Origin: Mytilisepta virgata
Lineage: Eukaryota; Mollusca; Bivalvia; Mytilida; Mytilidae
NCBI GenBank assembly: GCA_028015205.1
Contig: CM051518.1
Coordinates: forward strand, 56,964,372-57,028,371
Length of the DNA: 64,000 bases
Direction of reading: 5' to 3'
In this document: piece by piece, positions 46,014 to 58,340 of the stretch
How the letters are laid out: each line of letters opens with the position of its first letter
Position numbering within the stretch: the stretch's first letter is position 1
The notes under the pieces: generated by a model
Told to the model about the DNA's origin: nothing
The model's database searches: none
Seen by the model: only the letters and a program-made list of their open reading frames with translations
Translations under genes and position numbers: made by a program

Positions 46014-49000
46014 GTAAATCAATCGAAAAATACATGGATGCAACTGCATATAAATATGTATGGTATGATAAAATATATAACAGTCACTATGTTATTTTGG
46101 AATTGGGATCGATACATGGGTGCATTTAAAAGTTTATCCATTTTTTCTCCGTGTTGAAAGGGTCACTGTAACTTTAATATAAAGATCAATAATAAAAGTG
46201 TTGTTCCTTTGCCGAAATTTTTGTAACGGATATGCACGGGTTTTGTTGTTGTCAAGAATTAATTCATATATTCTCTCTTTCTATATCTTTACTATTTCAA
46301 AAATGTTGTGAAAACTTCGAAATATTTCCCTTGTACATAGGTATGTCCTTGCAATATTGACTATTATGATAATTACCCCCTCTTATACCCGAACAGGAGA
46401 ATGTATTTAGCAAAACTTTGGTCCATTTCACCAATTGTGGTAGGCACTGCATATCACATCAAAGGTATTTGGATTATAACGAGTTCTAAAAAAAGAGAAT
46501 TATACAACGCACAATCTACTCTTATGAAAGAAAAAAAAACTGTGTTAGATTTAAATATGCAGATATTTTCACTCATCTGTAATACATAAACGTAATTCAT
46601 GAGGTTATAAATACACATATGACAACTCAAATGAGCAAAATAAGCGTATTTTATACATTAGAATAGAAATACATAAATTCACGGGGGTTATAGAGGTGAT
46701 GTCATTTATACAATGCCATGGGCTGGGGCCTTTATATTCTTATTTCATACCTCGCTCGGTTTAAAATAATCGAATATAAAGGCTCCGCTAATTTGTAAAT
46801 GACTTCAACTCTATAACTCCCATTAACAATTTCTTAAGTAACATTATTTTCCTTAGGAGGGATTATTGCTGCCTGAAAAGTTAACTTTTAAACTAAGAAA
46901 ATAAGGAACTATTTATAGTCATTTAAAACACATGTACAAAAAAGTCTTTTCCTAATCGCATTTTCTTTATATTTAGATACGACTGTACAGGCGGCCATAT
47001 CTGTAACTTCATTAAAGTGGGATCCTTTAGGCGATGGAGGTTACGATTTACTTTGTCATTATACCAAAACAGAGAATCCATTTGTATGGACATACTTTCC
47101 CAATATTCAGGAAGAATGCCCCGAAGAGAAACACGGACTGGGTCCATTTTCTTCCACATGGATTGAGGATACGAGTCAATTATGTCGATCTAGCTATCCG
47201 TACACGTTTTACCAGACAAGTTTCGACCGTGATATAGAGGAATACAAGTCCTGTACTTCTGGTGAGGAATACTACAGCTGTGAATCTGATCAAACAGACG
47301 AAGAGGAGGGGTATTATAAATGCTTTATAGAAAACCATCAAGCAAATGTTGATTCTGATATGACCGTCAATGTTAAAGTTACTGTCGTTAGAGATGATCA
47401 AAAGAATGTTCTATCTGATAAATCATTAAAATTCAGAAAAGTGAAATACACAAAATCACGAGGTCACAAAAGATCTCTTGATTCTGATGAACAAAGTAGT
47501 AAAAGTAATAAAAAGAAAAAAGAAAAAACTCTAGCTGTATATAACAAAAATATTCCTAAGTTAGAATATCTTAAATTCGAGCCTTTGAATGTAAATGAAA
47601 AAGCAGAAGATGGCCAACAAGCATCGTCACCGACGGCTGATTATTCCATCTCATCGACACTTTATGACAATGAATTGCTAAAGCGATTAGTTGATCCTTT
47701 GCAGAATGCTGTAAATTATCAATTAGTAGCGGTATCATCTGAAAGTGATACCAATGATGTTACCACAGAAGAATCACATTTCATTGCTTATGGTCCAAAA
47801 TCCCATGATTACTCTGTTGATGATGGACATCATTGGACTTCATTGTCATCGCTAGACTCCGAGGATAGATTGGATGAAAGCGAGTTTGATATTAAAAAAT
47901 TCGATGCAATGTCCTCAAAGATCAACTGTATGAAAGAATGGTTCATTAGAAGTGACGATGTATCGAGCGAAGATGAAATAAGGCAGCCAGATGACTACTC
48001 AGACATAACACCGGACGATGAAAAAGATTTGTACAACGCAATACATAGTTATATATCAAATACTGTACCTATCGTTCATGATTTGAAAACAGATTTAGTG
48101 GAAGGATGTGAAAATAAATCACTCTACCCTCAAAATAAGGATGGAGGTCGAAAGGAGACGCCGCAAAAACCCAAAGATATTGGCATTCCGTCAGAACGTA
48201 TGAAAAGAAAATCTAGCAGTGAAAATAATATCTTTAGTAATGATTTGTATTCTGTCAATAGAGAGGAAAAACCTAAAGCATCCAAGGAATCACCGAAGGC
48301 AGAAAGAAATATCGATATGTCTATCGAGCACGTAATTGAAAACTGGCTTGATTTTTTCATTGAGAATGCATTAATAGAGAAACTCCAACAAACTGGTCAG
48401 AAGACTGCTGAACCTTTAGAGGAAAACGTCAGTGAAATCAAGTCGGAAGTGGTTGACCAAACTTTAGATCAAAGACCTAAAACAAGATATAAATTTAACA
48501 GAGTTGCACAAGAGGAAGCTATTCACAACAATAATGTTGAAGTTATTAAAGACGACCTTGATTCGTTTATTGAAAATACAATATTGAAAGCAAAAGTTTA
48601 CCTCGAAGGCGAAAAAACTCGACGAAGGAAAGGGTTTAGAGAAAAAGATACCAAAACGATGCTCAAAGACAGCGGGCGTAAGGAAGAGTCCTCAATCATA
48701 ACTAAATCAAAAGATATCAAACAGAGAATACAACAACCCAAGCCAAAAACGGGCGTCAATTTACGAAAGTCGCGTGTTCCGGGTAATAAAATTGTCGGCA
48801 AGAATACAGACTTTAAAAATGAAAAAGATTTACAAGATTTGGAAACTTTCTCAAAATCCAGGCGTAAACCCGTTGAAACTTTATGCAATGAAACAATGAA
48901 AAAATCCGGTAGTCAAAGTAATGATCCCCCAAACAATGACAAGAATATTCAAAAACACTATACGAAGTATAATTCAGAAGTTAAAACAACGGATCAAACA

Positions 49001-52000
49001 ACTGTCGGTGATAATTATGGAGTGGAACTTCATCTTATTTATAGTGACGAAAAAACTTTGGTCGATGAGCAAAGTTTTAGAGAAAAAGATACCAAAACGT
49101 TACTCCAAGACTGCGGGCGTAAGGAAGAGTCCGCAGTAATAATTGAATCAAAGGATAACAAAGAGAGAATACAACAACTCAAGCCAAAAACAACGAATCA
49201 AACAACTGTCGGTGATAATTATGGAGTGGAACTTCATATTATTTATAGTAACGAAAAACCTTTGGTTGATGAGCAAAATTTTAGAGAAAAAGATACCAAA
49301 ACGATACTCCAAGACTGCGGGCGTAAGGAAGAGTCCGCAGTAATAACTGAATCAAAGGATACCAAAGATAGAATACAACAAATCAAGCCAAAAACAACAA
49401 ATCAAACAGCTGGCGGTGAAAAGTATGGAATGGACGAAGAACTTCATATTATTTATAGTGACGAAAAAATGTATACTTGCTTACCAAGCGATCATGGAAT
49501 AGAGCAATCATTACAGAAAAAAGTTTGGTTTGCTGATGTTCGAGACGACAAAGCGTTTGAGAATGTAAAAGAAAGACGTATAAACGATAATATGCATTTG
49601 TTTGGCGACGAAAGTTATAGAGAAACAATTGATAAAACTACTTGTGATCTGACGAGATATCTAAAACATGGCCCTCCTACAAGTGAACGTGACAAAAAGT
49701 CTACTTTAAACAAGAAAATAGAAATAAAAAATGATGCCCAGACTGAAATACATACATCTCAGTTAAGATACGAAGATGTAACACATATCAGAGGAAAGAC
49801 TTCAAAATTTTCAAAAGGATTCAAAGAAAATTCAGGATCAAAGGCATCTGGGAGATCTGTTAGTATCAATACATCATCCCCAAAGTATGATGAAAACGTA
49901 ATTGGAGCGGATTCATCTATCGACAGGCGTATACAAACTGCAGAAAATAAAGGAGAAAAATATAATAGGAATCAGGGTACTCTTATTTCGGCAAAAGAAC
50001 ACGATCAACTGAAAAAAGAACATTCAATAAAAGACACAAAAATGAATGAAAAATCTAAAATTTCTCACATCAAAGAAGCCATTAAACAAAGCGAAAAATC
50101 CTTTGAAGAATTTAAAAAAGATGTGAATTCTCTCTACCGTCGATTTATGAATAAAACGGCTGGTTTATCATACAAGAAACAGGATATTAAAACTAATGAC
50201 GACCAAGATAGCCTTCATAACAATATCAAAGGGAAAAACGAGAATTCAAAAGTAACCGATGCTACCATCCCTGCTCTCGATGACATAAATACGAACAAAA
50301 CAATAGATAGTAATGTGAGTGTGTCTGATTATGTAAAAAAGTACGAAAGTTTCATAAAGTATCGAGAACATGATGAGAAATCAAATTCCAGTTCTTCAGT
50401 TTCAACAAAGGTTGCAAGTAAAACGCCAAAGTCTTTCGGCATGTTAACCGCCAATGACGTTGGGAAGGAAGAAACAACACACACCCAGAAAGACGCTTCT
50501 GTAAACAGACATGAAGTACCGAACAACAATTCACATATAACTAAAACCTCTTTCGAAAAGCAGAAAGAACACAAGGAAAGCTATAGCATTAGCGAGTTAT
50601 CATCTTTAGATAAAATAGTTATGGATACTGAACCTGAATTAGCTGATGACACATCATTTGACAATCTGGTCAATACACAAGAAAATCCTGCAGTTTTAAG
50701 TGGCTGTGGTGATCATAACATCATAGAAGACGCATCTTTTGACAAAATTGTAGCAACTGCTGAGAAACAAAAAAGAGTATCACCGGCAAACAATAATGAT
50801 GGGATCAATAATTGGCAAATTGTTGAAATTTCAAAAGATCATGCTAATACACCGCCTGAGTTTAAGAGTTTAAAAATAATCCTTGACGAGGAAGAAGTTG
50901 AAAGTTCATTAAAAAGCATTCATAAGAAACCGAACCAAGACGATCAAATTCACCATTACAAAAATGAAGAGTTTGATACCGAACCAGAAATTCAGAAAAC
51001 TGAATACAAAAGTGAAAGAAAACTAAAATCAGACATTAAGATTCCAGTAGTTTATGCAAAAATGAAAACAGACGACAAGGGTAAAGTCGATTCCAAATCT
51101 TCTAAAGACACTAGGAACTACTCTGACATTTCTAAGACGAAACAAAGTCCAAAAAGTAGTACCCAAATTCGAGGTTACTCCTCTTCATTAGACCGGTCTG
51201 TTGTAAACGCAAGTCCTGAAAATCCAAATGAAATAGTTAGTCAACGAGATTCAAAGAAATATAAATCACCATTAGAAAATAGTGTAACATCATTTGGCAA
51301 ACCAATTACACGGGATAACCCTGTGGAAAACTTAAGCGTTGATGCAAAACGGTCACCAGACGTGCAAAATATGAGTCCTGAACCTGAAATTAACAGAAAC
51401 ACCGAAAACAAACGATCGAAGACAAAAATTCCTTCATTTCGAAATTTAAACGGTGATGTTGATACTATTTCAAACCGATTTGGTTCAAAAGAAAGCCAAG
51501 GATATCTCTCAAGGTTCCATAAAAAGAAGTACATGGCTTCAACGCAGAAGGATGAATACGGTAATTCCATGAATTCTAAAACTGGCGAGAAAGAGAAAGG
51601 TACCAATAGTGTAACGAAAGAAAATGGGAAAAGAAATTCTCAAGACAATCTAACAACTAAACAACAGGGCGATGTTTATGTTAAGCAGAAATCATCAGAA
51701 TTGGACAGAAGAGATAAGAAAGCAGTCGATAAAACATATGATATAGAAAATGAAGTGGACCCAGATAATTTAGAAATAGACGTTGGTGCTCTTGCTACCA
51801 ACTTGGTATCTAGAAATCAGGATATTATACCAAAAAGGCACCAACGAAAATCAGTTGAAGAGCTGAAACTAAACGTAGATTCAATTGCAAGAGCGTTTAC
51901 AACAGAACAGGAGATTATCGGTGATAAGCGAGTAAGGTCTATACAAAGCTTGAAAGATCTGAACATTCGAATTGAGCCTATAATGTCAGCATTTAACACA

Positions 52001-52093
52001 GTCGAAGATGAAGTGAAGACTTTTGCACCTAGCTCTAATCCCAAAGCTGCTGATTTTCCAAGGATAATTACTACTCCTAGAGGATGTTCATGA
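45980..52093 (+). CDS. Orphan 1716-residue low-complexity protein, two coding exons
   Basis: Exon 1 45980-46013 and exon 2 46977-52093 join in phase 1 (GGAG|gtaaat ... atatttag|ATACG) to give 1716 residues. I do not recognise a family. The N-terminal part (about residues 12-135) is tryptophan/tyrosine/cysteine-containing and may fold (SLKWDPLGDGGYDLLCHY, NPFVWTYFPNIQEECPEE, six Cys). The rest is lysine/glutamate/serine/asparagine-rich, disordered-looking, with no signal peptide or membrane segment. Repeats: FREKDTKT...QQxKPKT from about 565 (partial), 712-779 and 780-847; LDxFIEN motifs near 468 and 534; SFDxLV motifs near 1230-1275; and a unit of about 30 residues repeated at the C-terminus (about 1610-1700). 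A scaffold or cytoskeletal role would be a guess. It may be cytoplasmic or nuclear. Confidence 0.85.
46977..52093 (+). CDS. Orphan protein giant exon 2
   Basis: 5117 nt including the TGA. The 127 codons before the first internal ATG (47360) are rich in W, Y and C and lack stops, which is unlikely for non-coding sequence of this A+T content. That supports the upstream join. By comparison, exons of the other genes in the window are 91-409 nt. Confidence 0.85.
49073..49480 (+). repeat. 204-bp in-frame tandem duplication in the orphan gene
   Basis: Two adjacent copies with a period of exactly 204 nt (68 codons), from 49073 and 49277. They share gagaaaaagataccaaaacg, ctccaagactgcgggcgtaa and gaacttcatattatttatag nearly unchanged. 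The second copy carries a small in-frame insertion (MDE). A third, split relative starts near 48632 and resumes near 48987. The period preserves the frame. Confidence 0.85.
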
Positions 52094-52134
52094 TAGGTAT
52101 CAGTTTATTATGCCAGGTTTCAGAGGGTAGTCTT

Positions 52135-52140
52135 AATAAA
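52135..52140 (+). terminator. Polyadenylation signal of the orphan gene
   Basis: The canonical AATAAA lies 42 nt after the stop codon, with T-rich sequence following (ttttattcactgg and further T runs). No other hexamer is nearer. Confidence 0.6.
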
Positions 52141-52890
52141 TAGTACTGCATTACTTTTTCATGTTTTATTCACTGGAGATATTATTTCTACGAATTTTTA
52201 AGTTCTTAATTGGGTAAAAAACGTATCTGCTATAACCGAATACTCAAATGGGGTCAAAGTTTGGAGGTCCCTTTTCAAAACTATCCAGCAGTCTAAACTT
52301 AAACAGATACTCAATACAGAAAATTCAGCACACACTTTTATATTTTTAAATTTGAATAAATCTTTTCTGAAACTAGAGGACCAAATGAAGGCAAACTTTT
52401 TTGGGGTTTACCCTTTAAAATTTTTAAACAATATTGCTATTATCAAGTGTAAAATAATTATAGAACAGGACATACTTCCCTTCATGAGCATTAATGTCAC
52501 TAATCATATTGCTAGTTCCTAGGTTTCTGCAATGTTTAGTTCTAATTCTTTTTTGTTTTGTCATGAGTTTTTTTATATTTTGGTCATTTCGTTGTAATAA
52601 TTGTTTTTTTGTGTTATTTTTCTCACTATTCTGCCTCATTTTTGTATTTTCCTCCTGTTTTAATGTTTCGGTATTCTTTTGCCCGACATTTTTAATGCCA
52701 ATACCAGTGAATCTGACATCTGAACAAGAGCAATGCATGTTTTGAAAACTTTTAACTATGTTAATGTTTATGGCATATCTGATCATTATGTTAATACAAA
52801 ATCTAGTTAAGTCAACTTTTTCCATAAGAAATCAATTTTACGGATGGGACACCGAGACGTCCCGATTTCAAATCACACTATTTTTATAAA
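52141..52890. other. Intergenic spacer after the orphan gene
   Basis: A+T-rich. A pyrimidine-rich tract at 52530-52690 produces a leucine/phenylalanine-rich frame with no recognisable product. No gene supported. Confidence 0.4.
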
Positions 52891-53800
52891 AACTAGAGGC
52901 TCAGAGGGCTGAGCCTGTATTGCTCACCTGGCATGGAAGCCGTTTTTATTGATGTACTTCAAAGAGAGAAGTCACTTATCCCTATCATTATGAAGTGTGG
53001 TAAGCCTTGTAAGGACCAATTTTTTCTGCATCAAGGGGTTTCTACTTACAGGTCAACATATTCTAAAATTTAGCAGTTCTCCAGAAGATTTTTGCATGTT
53101 TTCCCCATGGGGTCTTATGTTAAGCTGGATTGGCATCAAAGTAACAACACTTGGTCAGCACCTTATGAGGAACATTCAGGGCAAGAATTGTCTGTGGCAG
53201 CCATGTTTGTTATTCAATTGGAATAGAATGAGGGATAAAGGACCTTCCATAGACACTTTCTGTCAAGTTTGGCTCTATTTGGCCCAGCAGTTTCAGAGAA
53301 TTGTTTTTTTTTAAATCAACCAATTAGATAAAAGAATTGCCCATGGTGGCCATGTTTGTCACCTGATCTGGACAAAATGAGGAAACTTCGTAAAAAACCT
53401 GCCACAGTCTGTTATGCTTCCTGTCAAGTTCGTTCCATTTGGCCAAGAAGTTTCCGAGAAGATTTCTTTATATCATCCAATCAGAAAGAAGAATTGCCCA
53501 TTGCAGCCATGCTTGTCATCCAAACAGGGTGAAAAAAATTAAGAAGACTCCCCAAAGATGCTTCCTGTCAAGTTTAACTGACAGTTTTGGCCAAGCTGTT
53601 CCAGAGAAAAAAAAATTTAATCATCCAATGAGAAACAAGAATTGCCCATGACTGCCATGTTTGTTTCTCGATTGGGACGAAATGATGAAACTTTGTAAAG
53701 AACCTCCCATAGATTCCTCCTAAAGAAACAATTCCATGAGGTAACCTTGAGGAAAACTCAAGTGCATGTCCTTTGATCATCACAACATACTTGCCAACAT
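52891..53800. repeat. Dispersed repeat module opening with aactagaggctcag
   Basis: Opens aactagaggctcagagggctgagcctg...gctcacctgg. It has at least four diverged units of about 165-180 bp with ttggcca..cagtttcagagaa, aatcatccaatcaga, aagaattgcccatgg and cagccatgtttgtca. The right end lacks the usual closing sequence, so it is probably truncated. Confidence 0.55.
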
Positions 53801-55777
53801 ATTTTTGCTAGAATCCCTGATAAAATCCGCCAGGGGAATGGAAGCCCCCCCGGCCAAAAAGATTTTTAAATACATATGGGTATCCACTGTAATGAAGACC
53901 TTGTGGTGACTTCGGAATTGGTTTTTTTTATCAAGAGAAGGGATTTTGTCTATCTTACATTATTATAAGAAAAAATCCCTGGAAAATTTAGAAATCCGGA
54001 GAATATTACAGTCTACCAGGTAACCGGGTAAAATTTCCGGAGGTTCTGGGAGAAATCTGGAGCATTGGCATGTATGCCACAATCACAGTTTTAATAAATT
54101 GCTTCGCTGAGCGCAGCTGGATACGACCGCAGAGCTCCAACTCTGAACAATTGGGGCAAAAATGGACACAATATTCGCACTTGATACAGGTCTGAATTTG
54201 GATTGTAATTAAATATTTGACACATAATAGGTTTCTGACACAGAATAACTGTAATCAAAGAACTTAGAATTGGTCATATGATTTGAATTTATATTCATTT
54301 TTTTGTTTTTTGTGCAATACAATATGCAGTGGCGAATTGCCCCCCCCCCCCCTCAAAAAAAAAAAATAATTTACCCCTTTTTTGGCTTTTCTGCAATACA
54401 CTATGAAGTTGCACATTGACCCCCCCCTTTTTTTGCAAAAGAAAATTTGAAATTTTCTTTTTAATTTCTGAAATCTGAAATGAGAAAAAAATTGCCCCCC
54501 CCCCCATTTCTTTATACATAATTTACGACTTGTAAGGGAGGTAATCGAATCATACACAACATTTTACTTTAAATGTGTTTGGATTACCTCCCTTACACCA
54601 AGATAATAACCAAAAATGCTTATTGGGCCCTTTTTTGGCCCCTAATTCTTAAACTGTTGGGACCAAAACTCCCAAAATCAATCCCAACCTTCCTTTTGCG
54701 GTCATAAACCTTGTGTTTAAATTTCATAGATTTCTATTAACTTATACTAAAGTTATAGTGCGAAAACCATATGTCTTCGGAGGAAGACGACGCCAACGTC
54801 ATACCAATATACGACCGCAAAAATTTTGCGGTCGTATAAAAATATTACTTGTATGTAGCTAAGTACAAAGGTATAAGGCAAAGAATGCAATTCAAAATGA
54901 ATCACAAATCTGGAAATGTCATCAATCTCTAGAGGAGGGAGCTAAAGTATAAAATTCTAATTTTTATGACACAATTTTAATTGTATTTTAAAATATACAT
55001 CCAATGTATTTTTTTTTATCAAATTAATATACAAGAATATATAAAGCCTTTAAGTAGACAATGCATAAATAAACATTTCAATGGTTGTGAATTGATTGTG
55101 GAAAGAATCAAATCCCTGACATTTTAAGGTATGATAATATAATTCAATTCATGCTTAGTATTCCTACTGTACCTTAATATAAATTCTTGTCTTGGATGCA
55201 ACACAAGACACCTAACAAGGACCACAGTAGTCACACTTTTGACATATCTGTCTGTGTTAACATTTGAGGTTTGGCTAGTTTAAGAAAATAGTAGATTAGA
55301 TAAATGTTTTATGGGATTCTTAAAACATTTTGCTTCTTAAAAGCTTATGTACATCTAATGATAAAAAAAAATTCCACTATATAGATGGTAAACAAGACTA
55401 CATTTGTATTTTTAAATTGTCTAACAAAATTTTTGAGAAAAGTGGTAATTTTTATTCAAAGGTTCAGATTTTTTAATCTAGATGAATTTTTCAAAATAGT
55501 TCAATGCTTTTTTTCATACTCTGTGGATAATAGGAATATTTTCAGTGTAATTTCTTTGCTAAATTAAGGATGGTTGAAAAAAAATACAATCATCAAATAT
55601 GCAAAGAATACAAAAAGACAGCTGAAACCATATTCAAGATACAGAATTTTTAAATACTTTTAAGAATTTTTGGAAATAGCACTGTTTTCTAATTTCTTAT
55701 ATTTTAATATGATTCATGAAGATACTATTTTTTGCCTTCTTATCATGATTTCTAAAGCTTCATCCAGATGCCATTAT
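53801..55777. other. Intergenic stretch with homopolymer runs and a small palindrome
   Basis: No gene seen. Three runs of C (54340, 54421, 54496) are each set in a similar context (aatt-gccccc...tttttt), suggesting a repeated unit of about 75 bp. The palindrome gtaagggaggtaatc / gattacctcccttac is at 54532-54596. An element with gaccgcaaaaattttgcggtc lies at about 54814-54835. Confidence 0.45.
54532..54596. repeat. 65-bp palindromic element
   Basis: Arms gtaagggaggtaatc and gattacctcccttac surround a loop of about 35 nt. The words agggag and ctccctta resemble the centre of the 155-bp MITEs, but overall similarity is low. Confidence 0.5.
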
Positions 55778-56079
55778 TATACCCCCACTCTACGGATTTG
55801 GTGGTATACTGAATTCACCTTGTCTGTCCATCCCTTCAAACTGAAATTTTTCGTCATGCTTATCTCGGCTTCTGTGCAATGGAATGTTTTGATATTTGGC
55901 CTGTAGCTTTATGACCATGAGTTGTATCGTCTCTCCTATTTTCAGGTCTGTCAAGGAACCACTTCAAGTTTGCTGATACTTACAAATTTTACAATACCTT
56001 ATGTTTACATGAAATTTTTCGTTTAACTTTTCAAGTCTGTTTTCCCAATTTTCAAAATTAAAAAAAGAGTGGGGGTATA
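55778..56079. mobile_element. 302-bp element with 13-bp inverted ends
   Basis: The ends tatacccccactc and gagtgggggtata are perfect complements. Internal words (ttcgtcatgcttatctcggc, tgtgcaatggaatgttt, gacc atgagttg) are typical of dispersed bivalve sequence. TA lies at both borders, but TA is frequent here. Confidence 0.6.
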
Positions 56080-57700
56080 CTTTGCACAATAACACGTGCA
56101 ACCTCATGTTTTATTTTAATTATTGTAAAATGTATTTCAGAATTATGATCCTGAAAACGTCTCTTACTGATACTGTTATTTTTTTTATTTTGTCCTTGCA
56201 GATCATGATTTTGAAACTTTATACACCAATATTGTGATTACATAACATTATCAAAATTTTTCAAAATCTCAACCCTGCTGAGATACCAGTGCAATCACAG
56301 AGCTTGCTTGTTCATGTGTGACAATGGAAAAAATGTACATGATTTTTTTCTAAATTTAGAATTGATGCTGATCACATAACTTGACATGTAACTATAAATA
56401 GAAGCAAAAAAAAAAGATGTTTAGACTCGTATATTAATTCATTTCAGCTGAAATCACTCTAAGACTTATTTGAGGATTACTTTCAATTTTGGAACAGGTT
56501 TACTATAAAATTTGAAATACTTTTAAGCAGTTTACGCTTCATAAACTGCAAAGCAGTTTAAGTGTAAACTGACCAAAGTAGGTTATAAAAGTGTAACTAA
56601 TTGTTCCAAAATTTAAAACAGTCCCTGTAATTTATTTTTCGAAAATTTTCTGATCCACAAAATTGCAGATAGAATGTGGAATATTTAAATAGTGGACTGA
56701 AAAGTAATACGTTGGTGTCAATATAATCTAACTTGTTAAACCATTAACAACCAATCAAACTGTCTATTACAATTCAAATTAAATTATATACATATACATA
56801 TATGTTGGTACATTTTGCTCTTTAATATCAGTCCACATGTTCCTTAAAAATTATATTGTTTTTAAAATAAATTACATATTATATATTCATCAAATTAATT
56901 TGACAAAACAGGAATTTTGAAATATCAGGAGTAAATAAAGTAAAAGGTTGGGATCAGAATATTAATATTACTTTTAGATTTCAACAGTTATCAGTGAAAG
57001 GATTTTGAGATAGAGATTAAACTTTATATTCAATCTGAAATATATTTAGAAGATACATGTACCTAAGATATCAAGCATCACGAGGGAGAAAAATTGGGCA
57101 TGTAGTCGAGTGCTATTTTCTTATTTTTTTTCATGCGAGAAAATATAGCTTCTTACATTGTAACGAGTGGATTATTGAAAAATATATTTCCATTCAGGAC
57201 CTGTAAAAATTCTGGAAATCATAATTTATTGAAAACAAAACAATTTGGGGTGTTATAAATTATTGTGAGTGGGCTGAGTATGAAAACCTAATTTTCTTTG
57301 GTCTAACATATTTTAATATTTTCTGTAATCAACTGTAGACTGCATAAAATTTAAAACTTAAAAAATGTAACACCGACTGGAGCGAGACGAAAAATGTTTT
57401 TCATATATATTGATAAAAAATGGGAGGAGTATGCCTGTGTGCCCCCCTCTGGGTCCGCCACTTGTAACATCATCGAATAGTTGTGGTTTATTTAATATTT
57501 TATCATATTTACTTTCATATATTATTTCAAAAATATTTATCAACACAGAAGAAGAACATTTACCTGGAATGCATACTGCAATTAACTCCTAAAATAATTT
57601 CCATCTATTCTAATTGTATTAAATTCCACAATGAAAATAAATAAATAATATAAACATATATAAATACATTGACTAATTCATTTATCAACAAGATGTACTG
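56080..57700. other. Intergenic A+T-rich stretch
   Basis: No gene seen. Short inverted words at 56525-56570 (gcagtttacgcttcataaac tgcaaagcagtttaagtgt) form a weak hairpin. Remaining frames are random in appearance. Confidence 0.4.
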
Positions 57701-57714
57701 TAAGCCATTGGTCA

Positions 57715-58290
57715 TTAGTGGTACCCCTGCCTTGATAAGGTCGAAACATAAATGAAGTCGTCAAATGGGAAGTTGATGATGCCTTAGTCTGAAAACAAAT
57801 CCCACGACATGGTGTATCTATAGAAGACTTGTGACAAAATATCAAGTGGGTGTGATGAGTAGTTTCAGAGTAAAGTGTGACAAAAATTTGGTATTCAAAA
57901 CTACAAGGTAGAAAAATAAACCAAGTTGTCAAACAGGAAGTTGATGTTGCATTAGTCTGAAAACGTATCCCTTGATATGGTGTACCTATAGAAGGCTTGT
58001 GACAAAATATCAAGCTGCTGTGATGAGTATTGACAGGGGAAAGTGTGACGAAAAATTTGGTTTTCTAAATCATAAGGTAGGAAAATAAACCAAGTCATCA
58101 AACAGGAAGTTGATGTCGCATAGTCTGAAAACGTATCCCTTGATATGGTGTACCTATAGAAGGCTTGTGACAAAATATCAAGTGGCTGTGATGAGTAGTT
58201 GCAGAGATAAATGTAACAAAATATTTTGTTATGGACGGACGGACGCATGGAACCACATGGGTAAAACAGTATACCCTCCTCTGCTTTGGG
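57715..58290. repeat. Three tandem units of about 168 bp
   Basis: Units marked by aggaagttgatg at about 57769, 57937 and 58106 share tagtctgaaaacgtatccct, gatatggtgtacctatagaa and ggcttgtgacaaaatatcaa. The closing sequence is gttatggacggacggacg...gtataccctcctctgctttg. The histidine-rich frames on the minus strand here are products of the repeat, not genes. Confidence 0.7.
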
Positions 58291-58340
58291 GTGTAATAAT
58301 TCATCTGAAAACTTTCAGACTCCAAATATATTTTTAATAA

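Noticed and set aside
48130..52044. Several antisense frames of 60-121 residues across the giant exon
   Set aside because: They are shadows of the plus-strand coding sequence.
47360..52093. Viral or transposon polyprotein as an explanation for the long frame
   Set aside because: No polymerase, protease, integrase, capsid-like or zinc-knuckle motif, no long terminal repeats or target duplications at its borders, and an apparent upstream intron plus AATAAA point to a cellular gene.
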